Positions 35,079 to 44,089 of a stretch of DNA of 64,000 bases are shown in pieces. The translations under genes and the position numbers were made by a program. Origin of the DNA: an uncultured Clostridia bacterium (lineage in GTDB: Bacteria > Bacillota > Clostridia > Oscillospirales > Ruminococcaceae); NCBI GenBank assembly GCA_947627235.1, contig CANQVG010000004.1:1-64000 (forward strand), read 5' to 3'. How positions within the stretch are numbered: position 1 is the stretch's first letter; each line of letters begins with the position of its first letter. A model generated the notes under the pieces. The model made no database searches. It had not been told where the DNA came from and worked only from the letters and a program-made list of their open reading frames with translations.

Positions 35079-36179
35079 TCACCCCAATTCGGCTGAACAC
35101 TCCGCAAGCAGCTTCGGCACGTCGAGGTGCTGCGGACATACGTTTACGCACTGCTCACAGCCGATACAGCCATCGGCGCTGCCGGAGGTCTTTATCAGCT
35201 CGGCGTATTTTTCTTTGGATTCATTTCTCTTGCGCAGGTCGCGCTTGAGGTTGTTATAAAGCGCGAAGATGTCCGGTATGCTTATTGACATAGGACAGCC
35301 GTCGGTGCAGTAGCGGCAGGCGGTGCAGGGAATCGCAAACCTGATGTTCTCGGTCGCCTCGGCGAGCACCTTATATTCCTCCTCGGTGAGCGGCTTGAAG
35401 TCGTCCATAAACGACACGTTGTCCTCAACCTGCCATAGCTCACTCATTCCGCTGAGCACAACCATAACGTTCGGGAGCGATGCCGCGTATCTTATCGCCC
35501 AGCTTGCGCAGGAAGCGTCGGGGTTGTAGTCCTTTAGGAGCTTTTCCGCCTTTTTGGGAGGATTCGCGAGGCTGCCGCCCTTTACGGGTTCCATTACGAT
35601 GACGGGCTTGCCGAACTTGGTCGCGACGTCATAACACTTATGCGCCTGAACCCAGCCGTCCTCCCAGTCGAGGTAGTTTATCTGAAGCTGAACAAATTCC
35701 GCCTCGGGATGCTCGGTAAGAATCTTTTCAAGAGTCTCGGGGCTGTCGTGGAAGGAAAAGCCGATGTGCTTTATTTTTCCTGCCGCCTTCAGCTCTTTGA
35801 GGTACTCAAAAGCCTTGACCTCGGTCGCGTGCTTATAGGTGTCCTTGCCCATCGCGTGGAGCCAGTAGTAGTCGATATAGTCCACTCCAAGGCGGGTAAG
35901 AGATTCATTGAATATCTTCTCCATACCCGCTCTGTCGGGCTTGCCGAAAAGCGGGAGCTTTGTTGTGATTGTGTAGCTGTCACGCGGATAGCGCTTTACA
36001 ACGCACTCCCTGAAAGCCACCTCGCTGAAGCCTCCGTGATATACATAGGCGGTATCGTAATATGTATACCCGTGAGCCATAAAGAGGTCGACCATTTCCT
36101 TAACCTTTTCGAGGTCAATGTCTTTTCCGTCGCCGCTTTTAAGCGGAAGTCTCATAAGTCCGAAACCGAGTTTTTTCAT
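35079..36179 (-). CDS. Aldo/keto reductase with C-terminal ferredoxin domain
   Basis: A 366-residue protein. Residues 1-270 are an aldo/keto reductase barrel: GFGLMRLPL at the start, the tetrad Asp-Tyr in YYDTAYVYHGG, the Lys in TTKLPLFG and the His in YWLHAMGKD. Residues 280-366 carry two [4Fe-4S] cysteine clusters, CTACRYCTDGCP and CIGCEQCVNVCP. Such proteins are common in anaerobes and may take electrons from ferredoxin to reduce sugar or carbonyl substrates; the substrate is not known. The ATG at 36179 has GGAGG eight bases upstream. It sits inside a glycoside hydrolase operon, so a sugar-derived substrate is plausible. Confidence 0.88.
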   Translation of the reverse strand: MKKLGFGLMRLPLKSGDGKDIDLEKVKEMVDLFMAHGYTYYDTAYVYHGGFSEVAFRECVVKRYPRDSYTITTKLPLFGKPDRAGMEKIFNESLTRLGVDYIDYYWLHAMGKDTYKHATEVKAFEYLKELKAAGKIKHIGFSFHDSPETLEKILTEHPEAEFVQLQINYLDWEDGWVQAHKCYDVATKFGKPVIVMEPVKGGSLANPPKKAEKLLKDYNPDASCASWAIRYAASLPNVMVVLSGMSELWQVEDNVSFMDDFKPLTEEEYKVLAEATENIRFAIPCTACRYCTDGCPMSISIPDIFALYNNLKRDLRKRNESKEKYAELIKTSGSADGCIGCEQCVNVCPQHLDVPKLLAECSAELG

Positions 36180-36197
36180 TTTATATACCTCCATAAT

Positions 36198-36875
36198 TTA
36201 ATACTGCTTAAGAGTGCGCAGATATTCCTTATGCTCCTCGGTCACGCGAAAGCTCTCCAAGGCTTTTTGTATCGCCATAGCGTGAACCCGTCTGCCGAGC
36301 CTGCGCTCCTCGATATACTTCACTGCACAGTCATACTGTTTTGCAAGCGCTGTCGCGAAAAACCACGCGGTCATCATATTCACATAATATTCCTCAGACC
36401 TCACTGACGCAGCCCAGTCAAGATACTCCGGCTCAAAATTGTCGTCAAGGAAGTGCTTCATAAGCATACCCGTGCCGAAACGCACGGTATAAGTTCTTTT
36501 CGACTGTATCCAACTGCGTATATGGGGCAAGAGTTCTCCTTTATGCTTTGAAAAGCACTTCGGCGAAAGCAAGTCGCAGACCGCCCAGTTGTCGATATAC
36601 GGCAGGAAGCGTTCCGTCTCGCAAACGGCTTCGGCAAAATCGGAGACACTGCACAGGATTGCCGCGTGAAGAATATTCTCATCGTAAAAGCGATGCGGAA
36701 GCTCTCCCAGAAACTCTGCTCTTTCCTTTACGTCAAGCTCCTTGGCAAGCTTGCGGATATCAGGCGTTCTCACGCCCAAAATCAAATCCTGTGCGACCGT
36801 CGGAATGAGCTTCGACTGAAACTCGCGGTATTTAGGATCGGCAAGAGCGCGAAGCCTTTGCTCAACCGTTTTCAT
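36198..36875 (-). CDS. DNA alkylation repair protein, AlkD-like HEAT repeat
   Basis: A 225-residue all-helical protein starting MKTVEQRLRALADPKYREF. The stretches LGVRTPDIRKLAKEL, NWAVCDLLSPKCF and RFGTGMLMKHFLDD are typical of AlkD/AlkC-type HEAT-repeat glycosylases that remove alkylated purines. The start at 36875 overlaps the end of the GH43 gene by 14 bases, with no strong ribosome site, so translational coupling is likely. A repair enzyme inside a sugar operon is unexpected; it may be a passenger gene or may have another role. Confidence 0.8.
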   Translation of the reverse strand: MKTVEQRLRALADPKYREFQSKLIPTVAQDLILGVRTPDIRKLAKELDVKERAEFLGELPHRFYDENILHAAILCSVSDFAEAVCETERFLPYIDNWAVCDLLSPKCFSKHKGELLPHIRSWIQSKRTYTVRFGTGMLMKHFLDDNFEPEYLDWAASVRSEEYYVNMMTAWFFATALAKQYDCAVKYIEERRLGRRVHAMAIQKALESFRVTEEHKEYLRTLKQY

Positions 36876-38340
36876 CGTCGATATACCGAAAATCGGTAAA
36901 CTTCGCCGAGCCGCCCGTCTCTTTGGTTGTGTAGCAGAACAACCCGAAGCGGCAGCCGGTAAAGTGCTTGAGGTCAAACGTCATGCGGTGCCGCCCACCA
37001 AGCTGCTTCCAATTGCCGTTTACCAGCGCATAAAACTCGGCATAGTCTTTTCCGTGACCAAATTCAAACCTCACCTTCAGCCTCACCTTTGCATCAGGTG
37101 CGTCGACGGCTTCCGCGAGATATTCCTCGCCGTCGTCACGAAGCTTAAGCGCTATGCGCAGCCCGTCTTCAAGGCGCTCAACGCCGAGCGCGCCGTAGCG
37201 ATACTGGAGCGCCGCGAGTCCCGCAAAGCCGCCTACAGGAAGCTCATTCGCGTCGACCGTTACCTCCGCCGCGCAGGCAGGCCAGAGCGCACGCTGAGTA
37301 AGCGTGTTTTTAGACATATCAAAGGCAGGAGCCGGCAGCGCGTCGATAACGAGTCCGTCCGAAAGCCTCCAATGGTCGTTTACCGGGTTGTGGTTAAATT
37401 CCCATGCGCCGTCAAGACTCTCGCCCGAGAAACCGTCGCTGCAAACTAGCGGAGCGTAAACGTAGCCCTCGCGTGTGGTCTCGCACTCTACCTCCTTAGT
37501 GACCTCATCAAAAACGGGATAAAGATCCTCTCCGAAGTGCATCGGGACAAGGTTGGGAATACGTCCGACCGCTCCCCTGTCGGAAAAGATAACTCCGTAC
37601 CACTTATTGCTCGGAGTGTCGACAATTCCTCCCTGAGCCACGCCTGAGGTTCCCTCAAACGGGTTTACTATGACGTCTCCGCCGCGCCACTCGCCGTCGA
37701 TGCTGTCCGCCATAAAGCAGGCTTCTACTCTGAGCCATCTGTCGGGCAGGCTGTGAATGAAGAAGGCATAGTATTTGCCGTTTATCTTGTAAAGATGACA
37801 ACCCTCGTAGCCGAGCGGCGCACCCGTCGTGTCCTTTATGACGAGCTTATTCACACCGCCCGCCTTTGGCTTTGAAAGGTCGCTTTCAAGCTCGGTCACC
37901 CTTATTTCGCGGTTGCCGTACATTATGTATACCCTGCCGTCGTCGTCAAACAAGAGCGATGAATCGTGATAAAAGCCTTCTATATAGCTCTTTTTCCAAG
38001 GCCCCTGAATATCGGTCGCGGTGAAGTGATAGGTCTTATGAGTGTCGTTCGCGACAAAAACTATGTGGAATACGCCGTTGTAATATCTTATTGTCGGCGC
38101 CCACATTCCGTTGCCGTAGGCGTGCGCGCCGTCAAGGTTTTCGCGCGGAGTATCCTCCAGTTTATCGTAAACGTGCGTGCAGAACTCCCAGTTAATAAGG
38201 TCATAGGAGCGAAGAATTACGCAGCCCGGCATAAAATACATAGTCGTTGAGCACATATAGTAGGTGTCCCCAACCCTTATGACGTCGGGGTCAGGGTAGT
38301 CGAGCCTTGTCAGTGGGTTTGTTCCTTTAACAATATTCAT
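36862..38340 (-). CDS. GH43 family beta-xylosidase / alpha-L-arabinofuranosidase
   Basis: A 492-residue protein without signal peptide. The five-bladed propeller (about 1-300) has the catalytic base region LDYPDPDVIRVGDTYYM near the start, the mid Asp in HDSSLLFDDDGRVYI, and the general-acid Glu in LGYEGCHLYKINGKYY. Residues 315-492 form a C-terminal beta-sandwich typical of GH43 xylosidases. It would remove xylose or arabinose from short oligosaccharides in the cytoplasm. Exact specificity cannot be told from sequence. It lies 18 bases after the GH3 gene, and both fit hemicellulose use. Confidence 0.88.
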   Translation of the reverse strand: MNIVKGTNPLTRLDYPDPDVIRVGDTYYMCSTTMYFMPGCVILRSYDLINWEFCTHVYDKLEDTPRENLDGAHAYGNGMWAPTIRYYNGVFHIVFVANDTHKTYHFTATDIQGPWKKSYIEGFYHDSSLLFDDDGRVYIMYGNREIRVTELESDLSKPKAGGVNKLVIKDTTGAPLGYEGCHLYKINGKYYAFFIHSLPDRWLRVEACFMADSIDGEWRGGDVIVNPFEGTSGVAQGGIVDTPSNKWYGVIFSDRGAVGRIPNLVPMHFGEDLYPVFDEVTKEVECETTREGYVYAPLVCSDGFSGESLDGAWEFNHNPVNDHWRLSDGLVIDALPAPAFDMSKNTLTQRALWPACAAEVTVDANELPVGGFAGLAALQYRYGALGVERLEDGLRIALKLRDDGEEYLAEAVDAPDAKVRLKVRFEFGHGKDYAEFYALVNGNWKQLGGRHRMTFDLKHFTGCRFGLFCYTTKETGGSAKFTDFRYIDDENG

Positions 38341-38358
38341 AACATCCTCCGAATCCTA

Positions 38359-40458
38359 TTAAAGCCTGATTTCCACTCCGACGCATTTGCGGCCCGTGAG
38401 CGTTTCGCTCTGTGCGTCAGGCTGAGAGGTGCCGAAGTATATCACGGTCTTGGCGGTTTTGTCGAGGTACCTTTGACCCTCGTCTGATACGACGGTAAGT
38501 GCGGAAAGCGGAATATTCATCTCAACGGTTTTCTGCTCGCCCTCTCCGAGACAGACCTTTTTAAATCCGCAGAGAGCGTGGTTACGGACTGCGTCCTTAG
38601 ACCCGGACTTAAAGTATGCCTCAAGCACGTCTTTAGTCGCCCTGCCGCTGTTTTTAAGCGTTACCGAAGCTCTCACGCAGTCGCCCTCGACCGCGGCGCT
38701 GACATTAGTCACCTCAACTTTGCCATAGCTGAGACCGTATCCGAACGGGTAGAGGACGTTGTCGTCCTCCGGCTTTTCGTTGCGATAGGTTCTGTCCTCC
38801 ATAGAGTAATCGGTAAAATCGCGGAGCTTTTCAACGTCCTTATAGAAAGTCACGGGAAGCTTACCGCTCGGTGAGGTCTTGCCGAAAAGAATTTCGGCGA
38901 TAGCCCTGCCGCCCTCTGAGCCGGGATAAAACGCCTGCAAAAGCGCATTTTCCTTGTCGGTCTCGATATTGAGCGACGAGCCGCTCAACAGCACCACTAC
39001 CGTGGGCTTTCCGACTTCAAGAACTCTCTTTACTAAAAGCCGCTGAGGGTCGGGAAGATGAAGCGTGAGCTTGTCGCCCGACGCATCGGTGTTTGAGGCG
39101 TCGCCCTGCTCGCCCTCAAGAGTCTCGTCGAGGCCTACGCATAGAACGACTACGTCGGAATGTTCGGCGACTATTACCGCTTCTTCGATTCGGTCTCCCG
39201 GAAGCGCGAGTCCCTCGACCTTGTTTCTGAACAGGTGACAGCCCTCAGAGAACATCACCCTGCCGTCGAAGGCGTTCTGAATACCCTCCAAAACGGTCAC
39301 ATACCGCGAAGCCGTACCGTGATAGTTGCCCATAAGCGCTCTCTGACTCTGAGCGTTTGGTCCCACAACTCCTATGGTCTTTATCTTTGAAGCGTCAAGC
39401 GGGAGGATACCGTCGTTCTTAAGAAGCACGCAGGCGTTTCTCGCCGCCTCAAGGCTTACGGCAATATGCTCAGGCGATTCGACGTCGGTATAGTCGAGTC
39501 CGTCGTATTCGGTCTCGTCAAACATTCCAAGGCGCATTCTCGTGCGCATCAGATGCTCGCAGGCGGACGTTATCTCCTCCTCGCTGATGAGACCGTCCTT
39601 ATAAGCCTTGTAGACAAGTATGTAGGTGCTTCCGCAGTTTACGTCACAGCCGTTTTTAAGAGCCAGCGCGGCGGATTCCTCCGGAGTCGCGGTGACGTGG
39701 TGGTTCTCGTGAAAGTCCTTTATCGCCCAGCAGTCGGAGACAAAGTAGCCATCAAAGCCCCATTCTTTCAGCTTTTCGCTGAGATATTCGCTTCCACAGC
39801 AGGGTTCGCCGTTGGTGCGATTATAGGCTCCCATAACGCCTTCGACCTTTGCCTCTCTGACAAGCGCCTCAAATGCCGGCAGATAGGTTTCTTCGAGATC
39901 CTTCGGAGATGCCACGGCGTCAAACTCGTGCCTAAGGGCCTCGGGACCCGAATGGACGGCAAAATGTTTGGCGCATGCGGCGGCACGGAGATTCTCGCCG
40001 TCGCCCTGAATCCCCTTTACAAACGCACAGCCGAGCCTCGCAGTCAGATACGGGTCCTCGCCGTAGGTCTCATGACCTCTGCCCCAACGCGGGTCGCGGA
40101 AGATATTGATATTCGGGGACCACAGCGTCAGACCCTTATAGATGTCGCGGTCGCCGTGCTTTGAGTATTCGTTGTACTTAGCCCTTGTTTCAATCGAAAT
40201 CACCTCGGCGACGGTCTTCAAAAGCTCGTCGTCAAAGGAAGCCGCAAGACCTATCGCCTGCGGAAACATCGTGGCAACGCCAGCGCGCGCCACTCCGTGA
40301 AGTCCTTCGTTCCACCAGTTATATGCCTCGACGCCGAGGCGCTCAATGGCGGGAGCTGCAAATTTGAGCTGCTCACAGCGCTCCTCGACCGTCATTCTCA
40401 TAACAAGGTCGTGCGCGCGTTCCTCAAAAGATTTTGTCCTGTCCTTGTAAATTTCCAT
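38359..40458 (-). CDS. GH3 family beta-glycosidase, probable beta-xylosidase or beta-glucosidase
   Basis: A 699-residue cytoplasmic enzyme. The N-terminal barrel begins MEIYKDRTKSFEERAHDLV; it has ALR-type substrate contacts in WSPNINIFRDPRWGRGHETYGEDPYL, the CAKHFAVHSGPE motif with Lys164 and His165, and the nucleophile Asp242 in FVSDCWAI. A GH3 C-terminal sandwich and a fibronectin-type tail follow. The motif WNEGLHGVARAG fits the beta-xylosidase-like branch. It is the first gene of the minus-strand glycan operon, with a promoter at 40499-40527 and GGAGG before the ATG. Confidence 0.9.
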   Translation of the reverse strand: MEIYKDRTKSFEERAHDLVMRMTVEERCEQLKFAAPAIERLGVEAYNWWNEGLHGVARAGVATMFPQAIGLAASFDDELLKTVAEVISIETRAKYNEYSKHGDRDIYKGLTLWSPNINIFRDPRWGRGHETYGEDPYLTARLGCAFVKGIQGDGENLRAAACAKHFAVHSGPEALRHEFDAVASPKDLEETYLPAFEALVREAKVEGVMGAYNRTNGEPCCGSEYLSEKLKEWGFDGYFVSDCWAIKDFHENHHVTATPEESAALALKNGCDVNCGSTYILVYKAYKDGLISEEEITSACEHLMRTRMRLGMFDETEYDGLDYTDVESPEHIAVSLEAARNACVLLKNDGILPLDASKIKTIGVVGPNAQSQRALMGNYHGTASRYVTVLEGIQNAFDGRVMFSEGCHLFRNKVEGLALPGDRIEEAVIVAEHSDVVVLCVGLDETLEGEQGDASNTDASGDKLTLHLPDPQRLLVKRVLEVGKPTVVVLLSGSSLNIETDKENALLQAFYPGSEGGRAIAEILFGKTSPSGKLPVTFYKDVEKLRDFTDYSMEDRTYRNEKPEDDNVLYPFGYGLSYGKVEVTNVSAAVEGDCVRASVTLKNSGRATKDVLEAYFKSGSKDAVRNHALCGFKKVCLGEGEQKTVEMNIPLSALTVVSDEGQRYLDKTAKTVIYFGTSQPDAQSETLTGRKCVGVEIRL

Positions 40459-40498
40459 AGTTACCTCCGTTTATCGTCGTTCTTTTGCTTACGCCTAT

Positions 40499-40527
40499 AT
40501 TGTACTAAAAATCCGAGACAAAATCAA
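40499..40527 (-). promoter_or_regulatory. Sigma-A promoter of the GH3-GH43-GH95 operon
   Basis: Minus-strand TTGATT (40522-40527), 17-base spacer, TACAAT (40499-40504), 41 bases before the GH3 ATG. No clear CcpA-like cre site was recognised. Confidence 0.7.
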
Positions 40528-40580
40528 TCACTGAAAGAAGATTTTTACATAAAAATTTGCGCAGAATCCCCGACAAACGG

Positions 40581-40609
40581 TTGATTTCAGCACGTAAATA
40601 TGCTACTAT
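40581..40609 (+). promoter_or_regulatory. Sigma-A promoter of proC
   Basis: TTGATT (40581-40586), 17-base spacer, TACTAT (40604-40609), 28 bases before the proC ATG. Confidence 0.65.
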
Positions 40610-40636
40610 ATTAAAAACCGGAAAAGGACTGATAAT

Positions 40637-41437
40637 ATGAGTAAACTTACAATAATCGGCTTCGGACATATGGGTTCGGCAATAATAGCGGGGGCGCTGA
40701 GCGTCGGCGTTCTCAAGGCTTCTGACGTGACCGTTTCCGACGCCTCGGAGGAAAATCTAAATCGCGCCGCCGCTCTTGGAGTAAACACCTGCGCCGAAAA
40801 CCGTGAGGCGGTAAAGGGTGCGGACACTGTAATAATCGCAGTAAAGCCGAATAACCTCGCGGGGCTTGCCTCGGATATCCGCGACTGCATAGGCGGGGCG
40901 GTAATCGTTTCTATCTGCGCGGGAAAGCGCATCGAAACGCTGTCGGAGCTTTTCGGAAAAGGCGCGAAAATTATCCGCGTGATGCCGAACACTCCCGCGC
41001 TCGCCGGCGAGGGAATGGCTGCACTTTGCCGAAGCGAAAATGTAGACGACGGTGAGCTAAATTATGTCCTCGGGATATTTCGCAGCTTCGGACGCGCTGA
41101 AATCCTCAGAGAAGAGCTTTTTGACGTCGTAACAGCCGTGAGCGGTTCAGGTCCTGCATACGTCTACGCGTTTATCGACGGACTTATGAAGTATGCGATT
41201 GAAAGCGGAATGACCTACGGACAGGCGAAAGTTTTCGCGGCGCAGACCGTTCTCGGCTCGGCAAAGCTCGCGCTTATGAGCGATGAAAGCCCGCAGAAAC
41301 TCAAAGAAAACGTCTGCTCGCCCGGCGGCACAACAATAGAGGCGGTAAAGGTACTCGACGGTCGGGGATTTGAAGAAATTATCCAAGACGCCGCAAAAGC
41401 CTGCGAGGAAAAGTCGCGGGCGCTTGCCTCTGTGTAA
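40637..41437 (+). CDS. proC: Pyrroline-5-carboxylate reductase
   Basis: A 266-residue NAD(P)H enzyme for the last step of proline synthesis. The dinucleotide-binding start is LTIIGFGHMGSAIIAGAL; VMPNTPALAGEGM and AVSGSGPAYVYAFIDGL lead to the C-terminal helical domain with CSPGGTTIEAVKVLDGRG. Length is normal. It is alone on this strand, with proA and proB not in the window, so proline precursors come from elsewhere. Confidence 0.94.
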   Translation: MSKLTIIGFGHMGSAIIAGALSVGVLKASDVTVSDASEENLNRAAALGVNTCAENREAVKGADTVIIAVKPNNLAGLASDIRDCIGGAVIVSICAGKRIETLSELFGKGAKIIRVMPNTPALAGEGMAALCRSENVDDGELNYVLGIFRSFGRAEILREELFDVVTAVSGSGPAYVYAFIDGLMKYAIESGMTYGQAKVFAAQTVLGSAKLALMSDESPQKLKENVCSPGGTTIEAVKVLDGRGFEEIIQDAAKACEEKSRALASV

Positions 41438-41490
41438 AACCTAAAATCCTCGCTAACGACCGCTTAGTTACATCCGAAATCCGCCAATTA

Positions 41491-41518
41491 TTGACATATT
41501 GCAATTGCGTGTTATAAT
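41491..41518 (+). promoter_or_regulatory. Sigma-A promoter of the cardiolipin synthase gene
   Basis: Consensus TTGACA (41491-41496), 16-base spacer, consensus TATAAT (41513-41518), 48 bases before the ATG. Confidence 0.8.
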
Positions 41519-41566
41519 ATAAGTGTCATTGCTTTAAACCGCATGACGGAAATCGGAGGAAAATAT

Positions 41567-43078
41567 ATGAATAAAATTCTGAGAAGAGTCCTAACCGTTC
41601 TTCCCGCAGTATTGCTGCAATGCCTGTGGCTTTACGTTCTATTTGTCTGGCTGGCGCCGTGGGCGGCGCTCATCAACGCCGCGCTGTCGGTTCTGGCTCT
41701 GCTGTTTGTCCTTTACATCATCACAAAGCAGGACGAAAGCACCTACAAGATTCTCTGGCTCCTTGTGATTCTCACTTTCCCGCTTCCCGGAGCGCTGCTT
41801 TATCTTCTTTTCGGCAACAAACGCACCACCAAGCCTCTGAAAAAGATGCTTGATAAGTCGCCGCTTCCAAAGGACGAAAGCGACGACTCGGCGGTATACA
41901 GCGAGATGTCCGCAGATAACGAGCGTCTCGCTCAGACCTTTAAGTGGGTGGAAAACAAGACCGGCTTTCTGCCCTGCAAAAACCGCGAAGCTAAGTATTA
42001 TCCCCTCGGCGACGATATGTTCCCAGATATGCTTGATGAGCTGAAAAAGGCGGAAAAATTCATATTTGTGGAATACTTCATCATCGAAGACGGTCTGATG
42101 TGGGATTCGATGGTCGATATCCTCGCGGAAAAAGCGGCAGCGGGAGTTGACGTCAGGGTAATGTACGACGACCTCGGAAGCATCTCCACATATACCAAAA
42201 AAGATGCCGCCGATCTGAAAAAGAAAGGCATACGCTGCGTCGCGTTCAACCCGCTCGTCACCGTAAAAGGAACCTTAAACTGCCGCGACCACCGCAAAAT
42301 GCTGATAATTGACGGCAGAGTAGCTTTCAGCGGAGGGGTAAACCTCGCCGACGAATACATCAACCATATCGAAAAGCACGGTCACTGGAAGGACATCGGC
42401 TTCAGACTGACCGGCGACGCCGTCGGGAACTATGTGAGAATGTTTACGCAGTTCTGGAACGCCTTTGCTTCCGATGAACACGTCCCCGAAGAATATCTCC
42501 CCGCGCGGGTGTCTACGGACTCTGAGGCTTCCGACGGATTCATTCTCAGCTACTACGATTCGCCGCTTCGTCCCGAAGCCGTCTCAAACGAGCTATATGT
42601 CGACCTTCTCTCACAGGCAAAGAAATCCGCTTGGTTCTTCACCCCATACCTTATGCCCGGCAACGCGCTTCTTGACGCCTTTGTAAGAGCGGCGCGCAGA
42701 GGAGTCGACGTTCGGATAATAATGCCCGGCGTTCCCGACAAAAAGCTCGTCTACAGAATGTCGCGCAGCTTCTATAGAGTCCTGTTGGAAGCCGGCGTGA
42801 AGATTTACGAATACACTCCCGGCTTCGTCCACGCGAAAGCGTGCATTGTGGACGGCACTGTGGGATCTGTCGGCACGGTAAACCTCGACTACCGCAGCCT
42901 GTTCCTGCATTTTGAAAACAACTCGCTGTTTTACCGCGCATCGCTGCTCGACAGCCTTAAAGAGGACTTCCTCGCGACGCAGGAAAAATGCGTTGAACGC
43001 ACCGCCGAGAACATCGGAACGGGCTTCGGCAAGTGGCTTGTCGACGGCATATTAAGGATTTTTGCACCGCTGTGCTGA
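41567..43078 (+). CDS. cls: Cardiolipin synthase
   Basis: A 503-residue membrane enzyme that joins two phosphatidylglycerols. Two N-terminal membrane helices span about residues 5-65 (LTVLPAVLLQCLWLYVLFVW, then a second). Two phospholipase-D motifs follow: DHRKMLIIDG near residue 240 and HAKACIVDG near 425, each of the HxKx4D type. The ATG at 41567 has GGAGG seven bases upstream and is preferred to an earlier ATG at 41543 that overlaps no ribosome site. It is a single-gene unit with its own promoter and terminator. Confidence 0.93.
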   Translation: MNKILRRVLTVLPAVLLQCLWLYVLFVWLAPWAALINAALSVLALLFVLYIITKQDESTYKILWLLVILTFPLPGALLYLLFGNKRTTKPLKKMLDKSPLPKDESDDSAVYSEMSADNERLAQTFKWVENKTGFLPCKNREAKYYPLGDDMFPDMLDELKKAEKFIFVEYFIIEDGLMWDSMVDILAEKAAAGVDVRVMYDDLGSISTYTKKDAADLKKKGIRCVAFNPLVTVKGTLNCRDHRKMLIIDGRVAFSGGVNLADEYINHIEKHGHWKDIGFRLTGDAVGNYVRMFTQFWNAFASDEHVPEEYLPARVSTDSEASDGFILSYYDSPLRPEAVSNELYVDLLSQAKKSAWFFTPYLMPGNALLDAFVRAARRGVDVRIIMPGVPDKKLVYRMSRSFYRVLLEAGVKIYEYTPGFVHAKACIVDGTVGSVGTVNLDYRSLFLHFENNSLFYRASLLDSLKEDFLATQEKCVERTAENIGTGFGKWLVDGILRIFAPLC

Positions 43079-43089
43079 TACCTTTCCAA

Positions 43090-43124
43090 AACACGGAGTA
43101 CGGTTTACGTACTCCGTGTTTTTT
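43090..43124 (+). terminator. Terminator of the cardiolipin synthase gene
   Basis: AACACGGAGTACG (43090-43102) and CGTACTCCGTGTT (43108-43120) form a perfect 13-pair stem with loop GTTTA, followed by TTTT. Confidence 0.9.
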
Positions 43125-43129
43125 ATACA

Positions 43130-43160
43130 AAAAAGCTCTCCGACAGGTTATGTCGGAGAG
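43130..43160 (-). terminator. Terminator of the downstream secreted-protein gene
   Basis: On the minus strand CTCTCCGACA and TGTCGGAGAG (43136-43160) form a ten-pair stem around a five-base loop, followed by CTTTTTT. It lies 44 bases past the stop at 43204. Confidence 0.88.
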
Positions 43161-43203
43161 AAAAACAATATTTTGTTTTATGCTTCCAAAACTGTGCAGA
43201 AAC

Positions 43204-43917
43204 TTAGTGCTTCTTGGAGATAGCAACAGCAGCCGCAGCAATAACAGCGGGGATTACCGCGAGGGCAAGACCGGTGTTAGGGGCGGGAGTAGTCTCTGTG
43301 GTGGTGTCAGCAGCGGGAGTCTCGTCGGCAGCAGGAGTCTCATCGGCGGCAGGAGTCTCATCGGCAGCGGGAGTCTCATCAGCAGCGGGAGTCTCGTCGG
43401 CAGCGGGAGTCTCGTCAGCAGCAGGAGCAGCATCGGGATCATAGTTATCAGGATCAACGATGAAAGTGATAGCCAATTTAGACTTAGCAGTGTAGCTGAG
43501 ATCATCAGGGACAATAGCTTCGTTATTTGCAGTAGTCCAACCGCCCTTAAAAAGGATCTCGAACACGCCGTCGCCATTAGAGGTGTATTCCCAAGTGTTG
43601 CCAGCCTTAGGCTCGAGCTCAACGCCGTCAACAGTGATAGAGACGGTCTTGATCTTGACATTCTTAAGATCGGAATTGCCAGCAGGAGTTTTAAGAACGA
43701 TCATTTCGATTTTTCCGTTGCCGGAGAAATCCTTCTCGTTGGTAATAGTGTACTGTGCAGGCTCATCAGTAATGGTTACGGTTCCGAGGCAGGGAGCGCC
43801 GCCATCCCACTGACCGACATAAAGACCGAGTTCAGCACTCTTGCCTTCAGCAGCAACGCTGACGCAAAGGCTCAGAGCCAAAGCAGCCGCTAATACGATT
43901 GCCAAAATTTTCTTCAT
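43204..43917 (-). CDS. Secreted protein with hexapeptide repeats and sortase-like tail (copy A)
   Basis: A 237-residue protein. Residues 1-23 form a signal peptide (MKKILAIVLAAALALSLCVS...). Residues about 25-155 look like one beta-sandwich domain with no family I can name. A low-complexity spacer of six PAADET units plus PAADTT follows, then PAPNTG, the hydrophobic stretch LALAVIPAVIAAAAVAI and the positive tail SKKH. That end is the arrangement of a sortase signal with an LPXTG-variant (APNTG). So the protein is probably anchored to the cell wall and held out by the repeat stalk. The ATG at 43917 has GGAGG eight bases upstream. Copy B at 44090 shares the signal layout, stalk and tail but not the central domain. 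No sortase gene is in the window. Confidence 0.8.
   Translation of the reverse strand: MKKILAIVLAAALALSLCVSVAAEGKSAELGLYVGQWDGGAPCLGTVTITDEPAQYTITNEKDFSGNGKIEMIVLKTPAGNSDLKNVKIKTVSITVDGVELEPKAGNTWEYTSNGDGVFEILFKGGWTTANNEAIVPDDLSYTAKSKLAITFIVDPDNYDPDAAPAADETPAADETPAADETPAADETPAADETPAADETPAADTTTETTPAPNTGLALAVIPAVIAAAAVAISKKH
43305..43431 (-). repeat. Tandem 18-base coding repeats (PAADET stalk, copy A)
   Basis: About seven in-frame 18-base units, each giving Pro-Ala-Ala-Asp-Glu-Thr or a close variant. Synonymous changes between units are few, so copy number may vary between strains. Confidence 0.85.
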
Positions 43918-43967
43918 TTTGTATTCCTCCAAACTTAAATGATTCGGTAATTACTTACCTTGAATTT

Positions 43968-43996
43968 ATTTTACCCTTTTTAATTTAAAATTTCAA
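43968..43996 (-). promoter_or_regulatory. Sigma-A promoter of secreted-protein copy A
   Basis: Minus-strand TTGAAA (43991-43996), 17-base spacer, TAAAAT (43968-43973), 51 bases before the ATG, in very AT-rich DNA. Confidence 0.65.
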
Positions 43997-44050
43997 TGAC
44001 GTATATAAACAGATTATTGATAATTTGTCATTTTTCTGACTTTTTGCAAT

Positions 44051-44075
44051 AAAAAAGCGCCCCGCGCAGGGACGC
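44051..44075 (-). terminator. Terminator of secreted-protein copy B
   Basis: On the minus strand GCGTCCC and GGGGCGC pair over a five-base loop and are followed by six T. The hairpin lies 15 bases past the stop at 44090, so copies A and B are separate units. Confidence 0.85.
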
Positions 44076-44089
44076 TTTTCGTTTTTGAC

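Noticed and set aside
43305..43431. Regular direct repeats that at first look like a small CRISPR array
   Set aside because: The unit is 18 bases, continuous, in frame with the surface-protein gene, and there are no spacers or cas genes.
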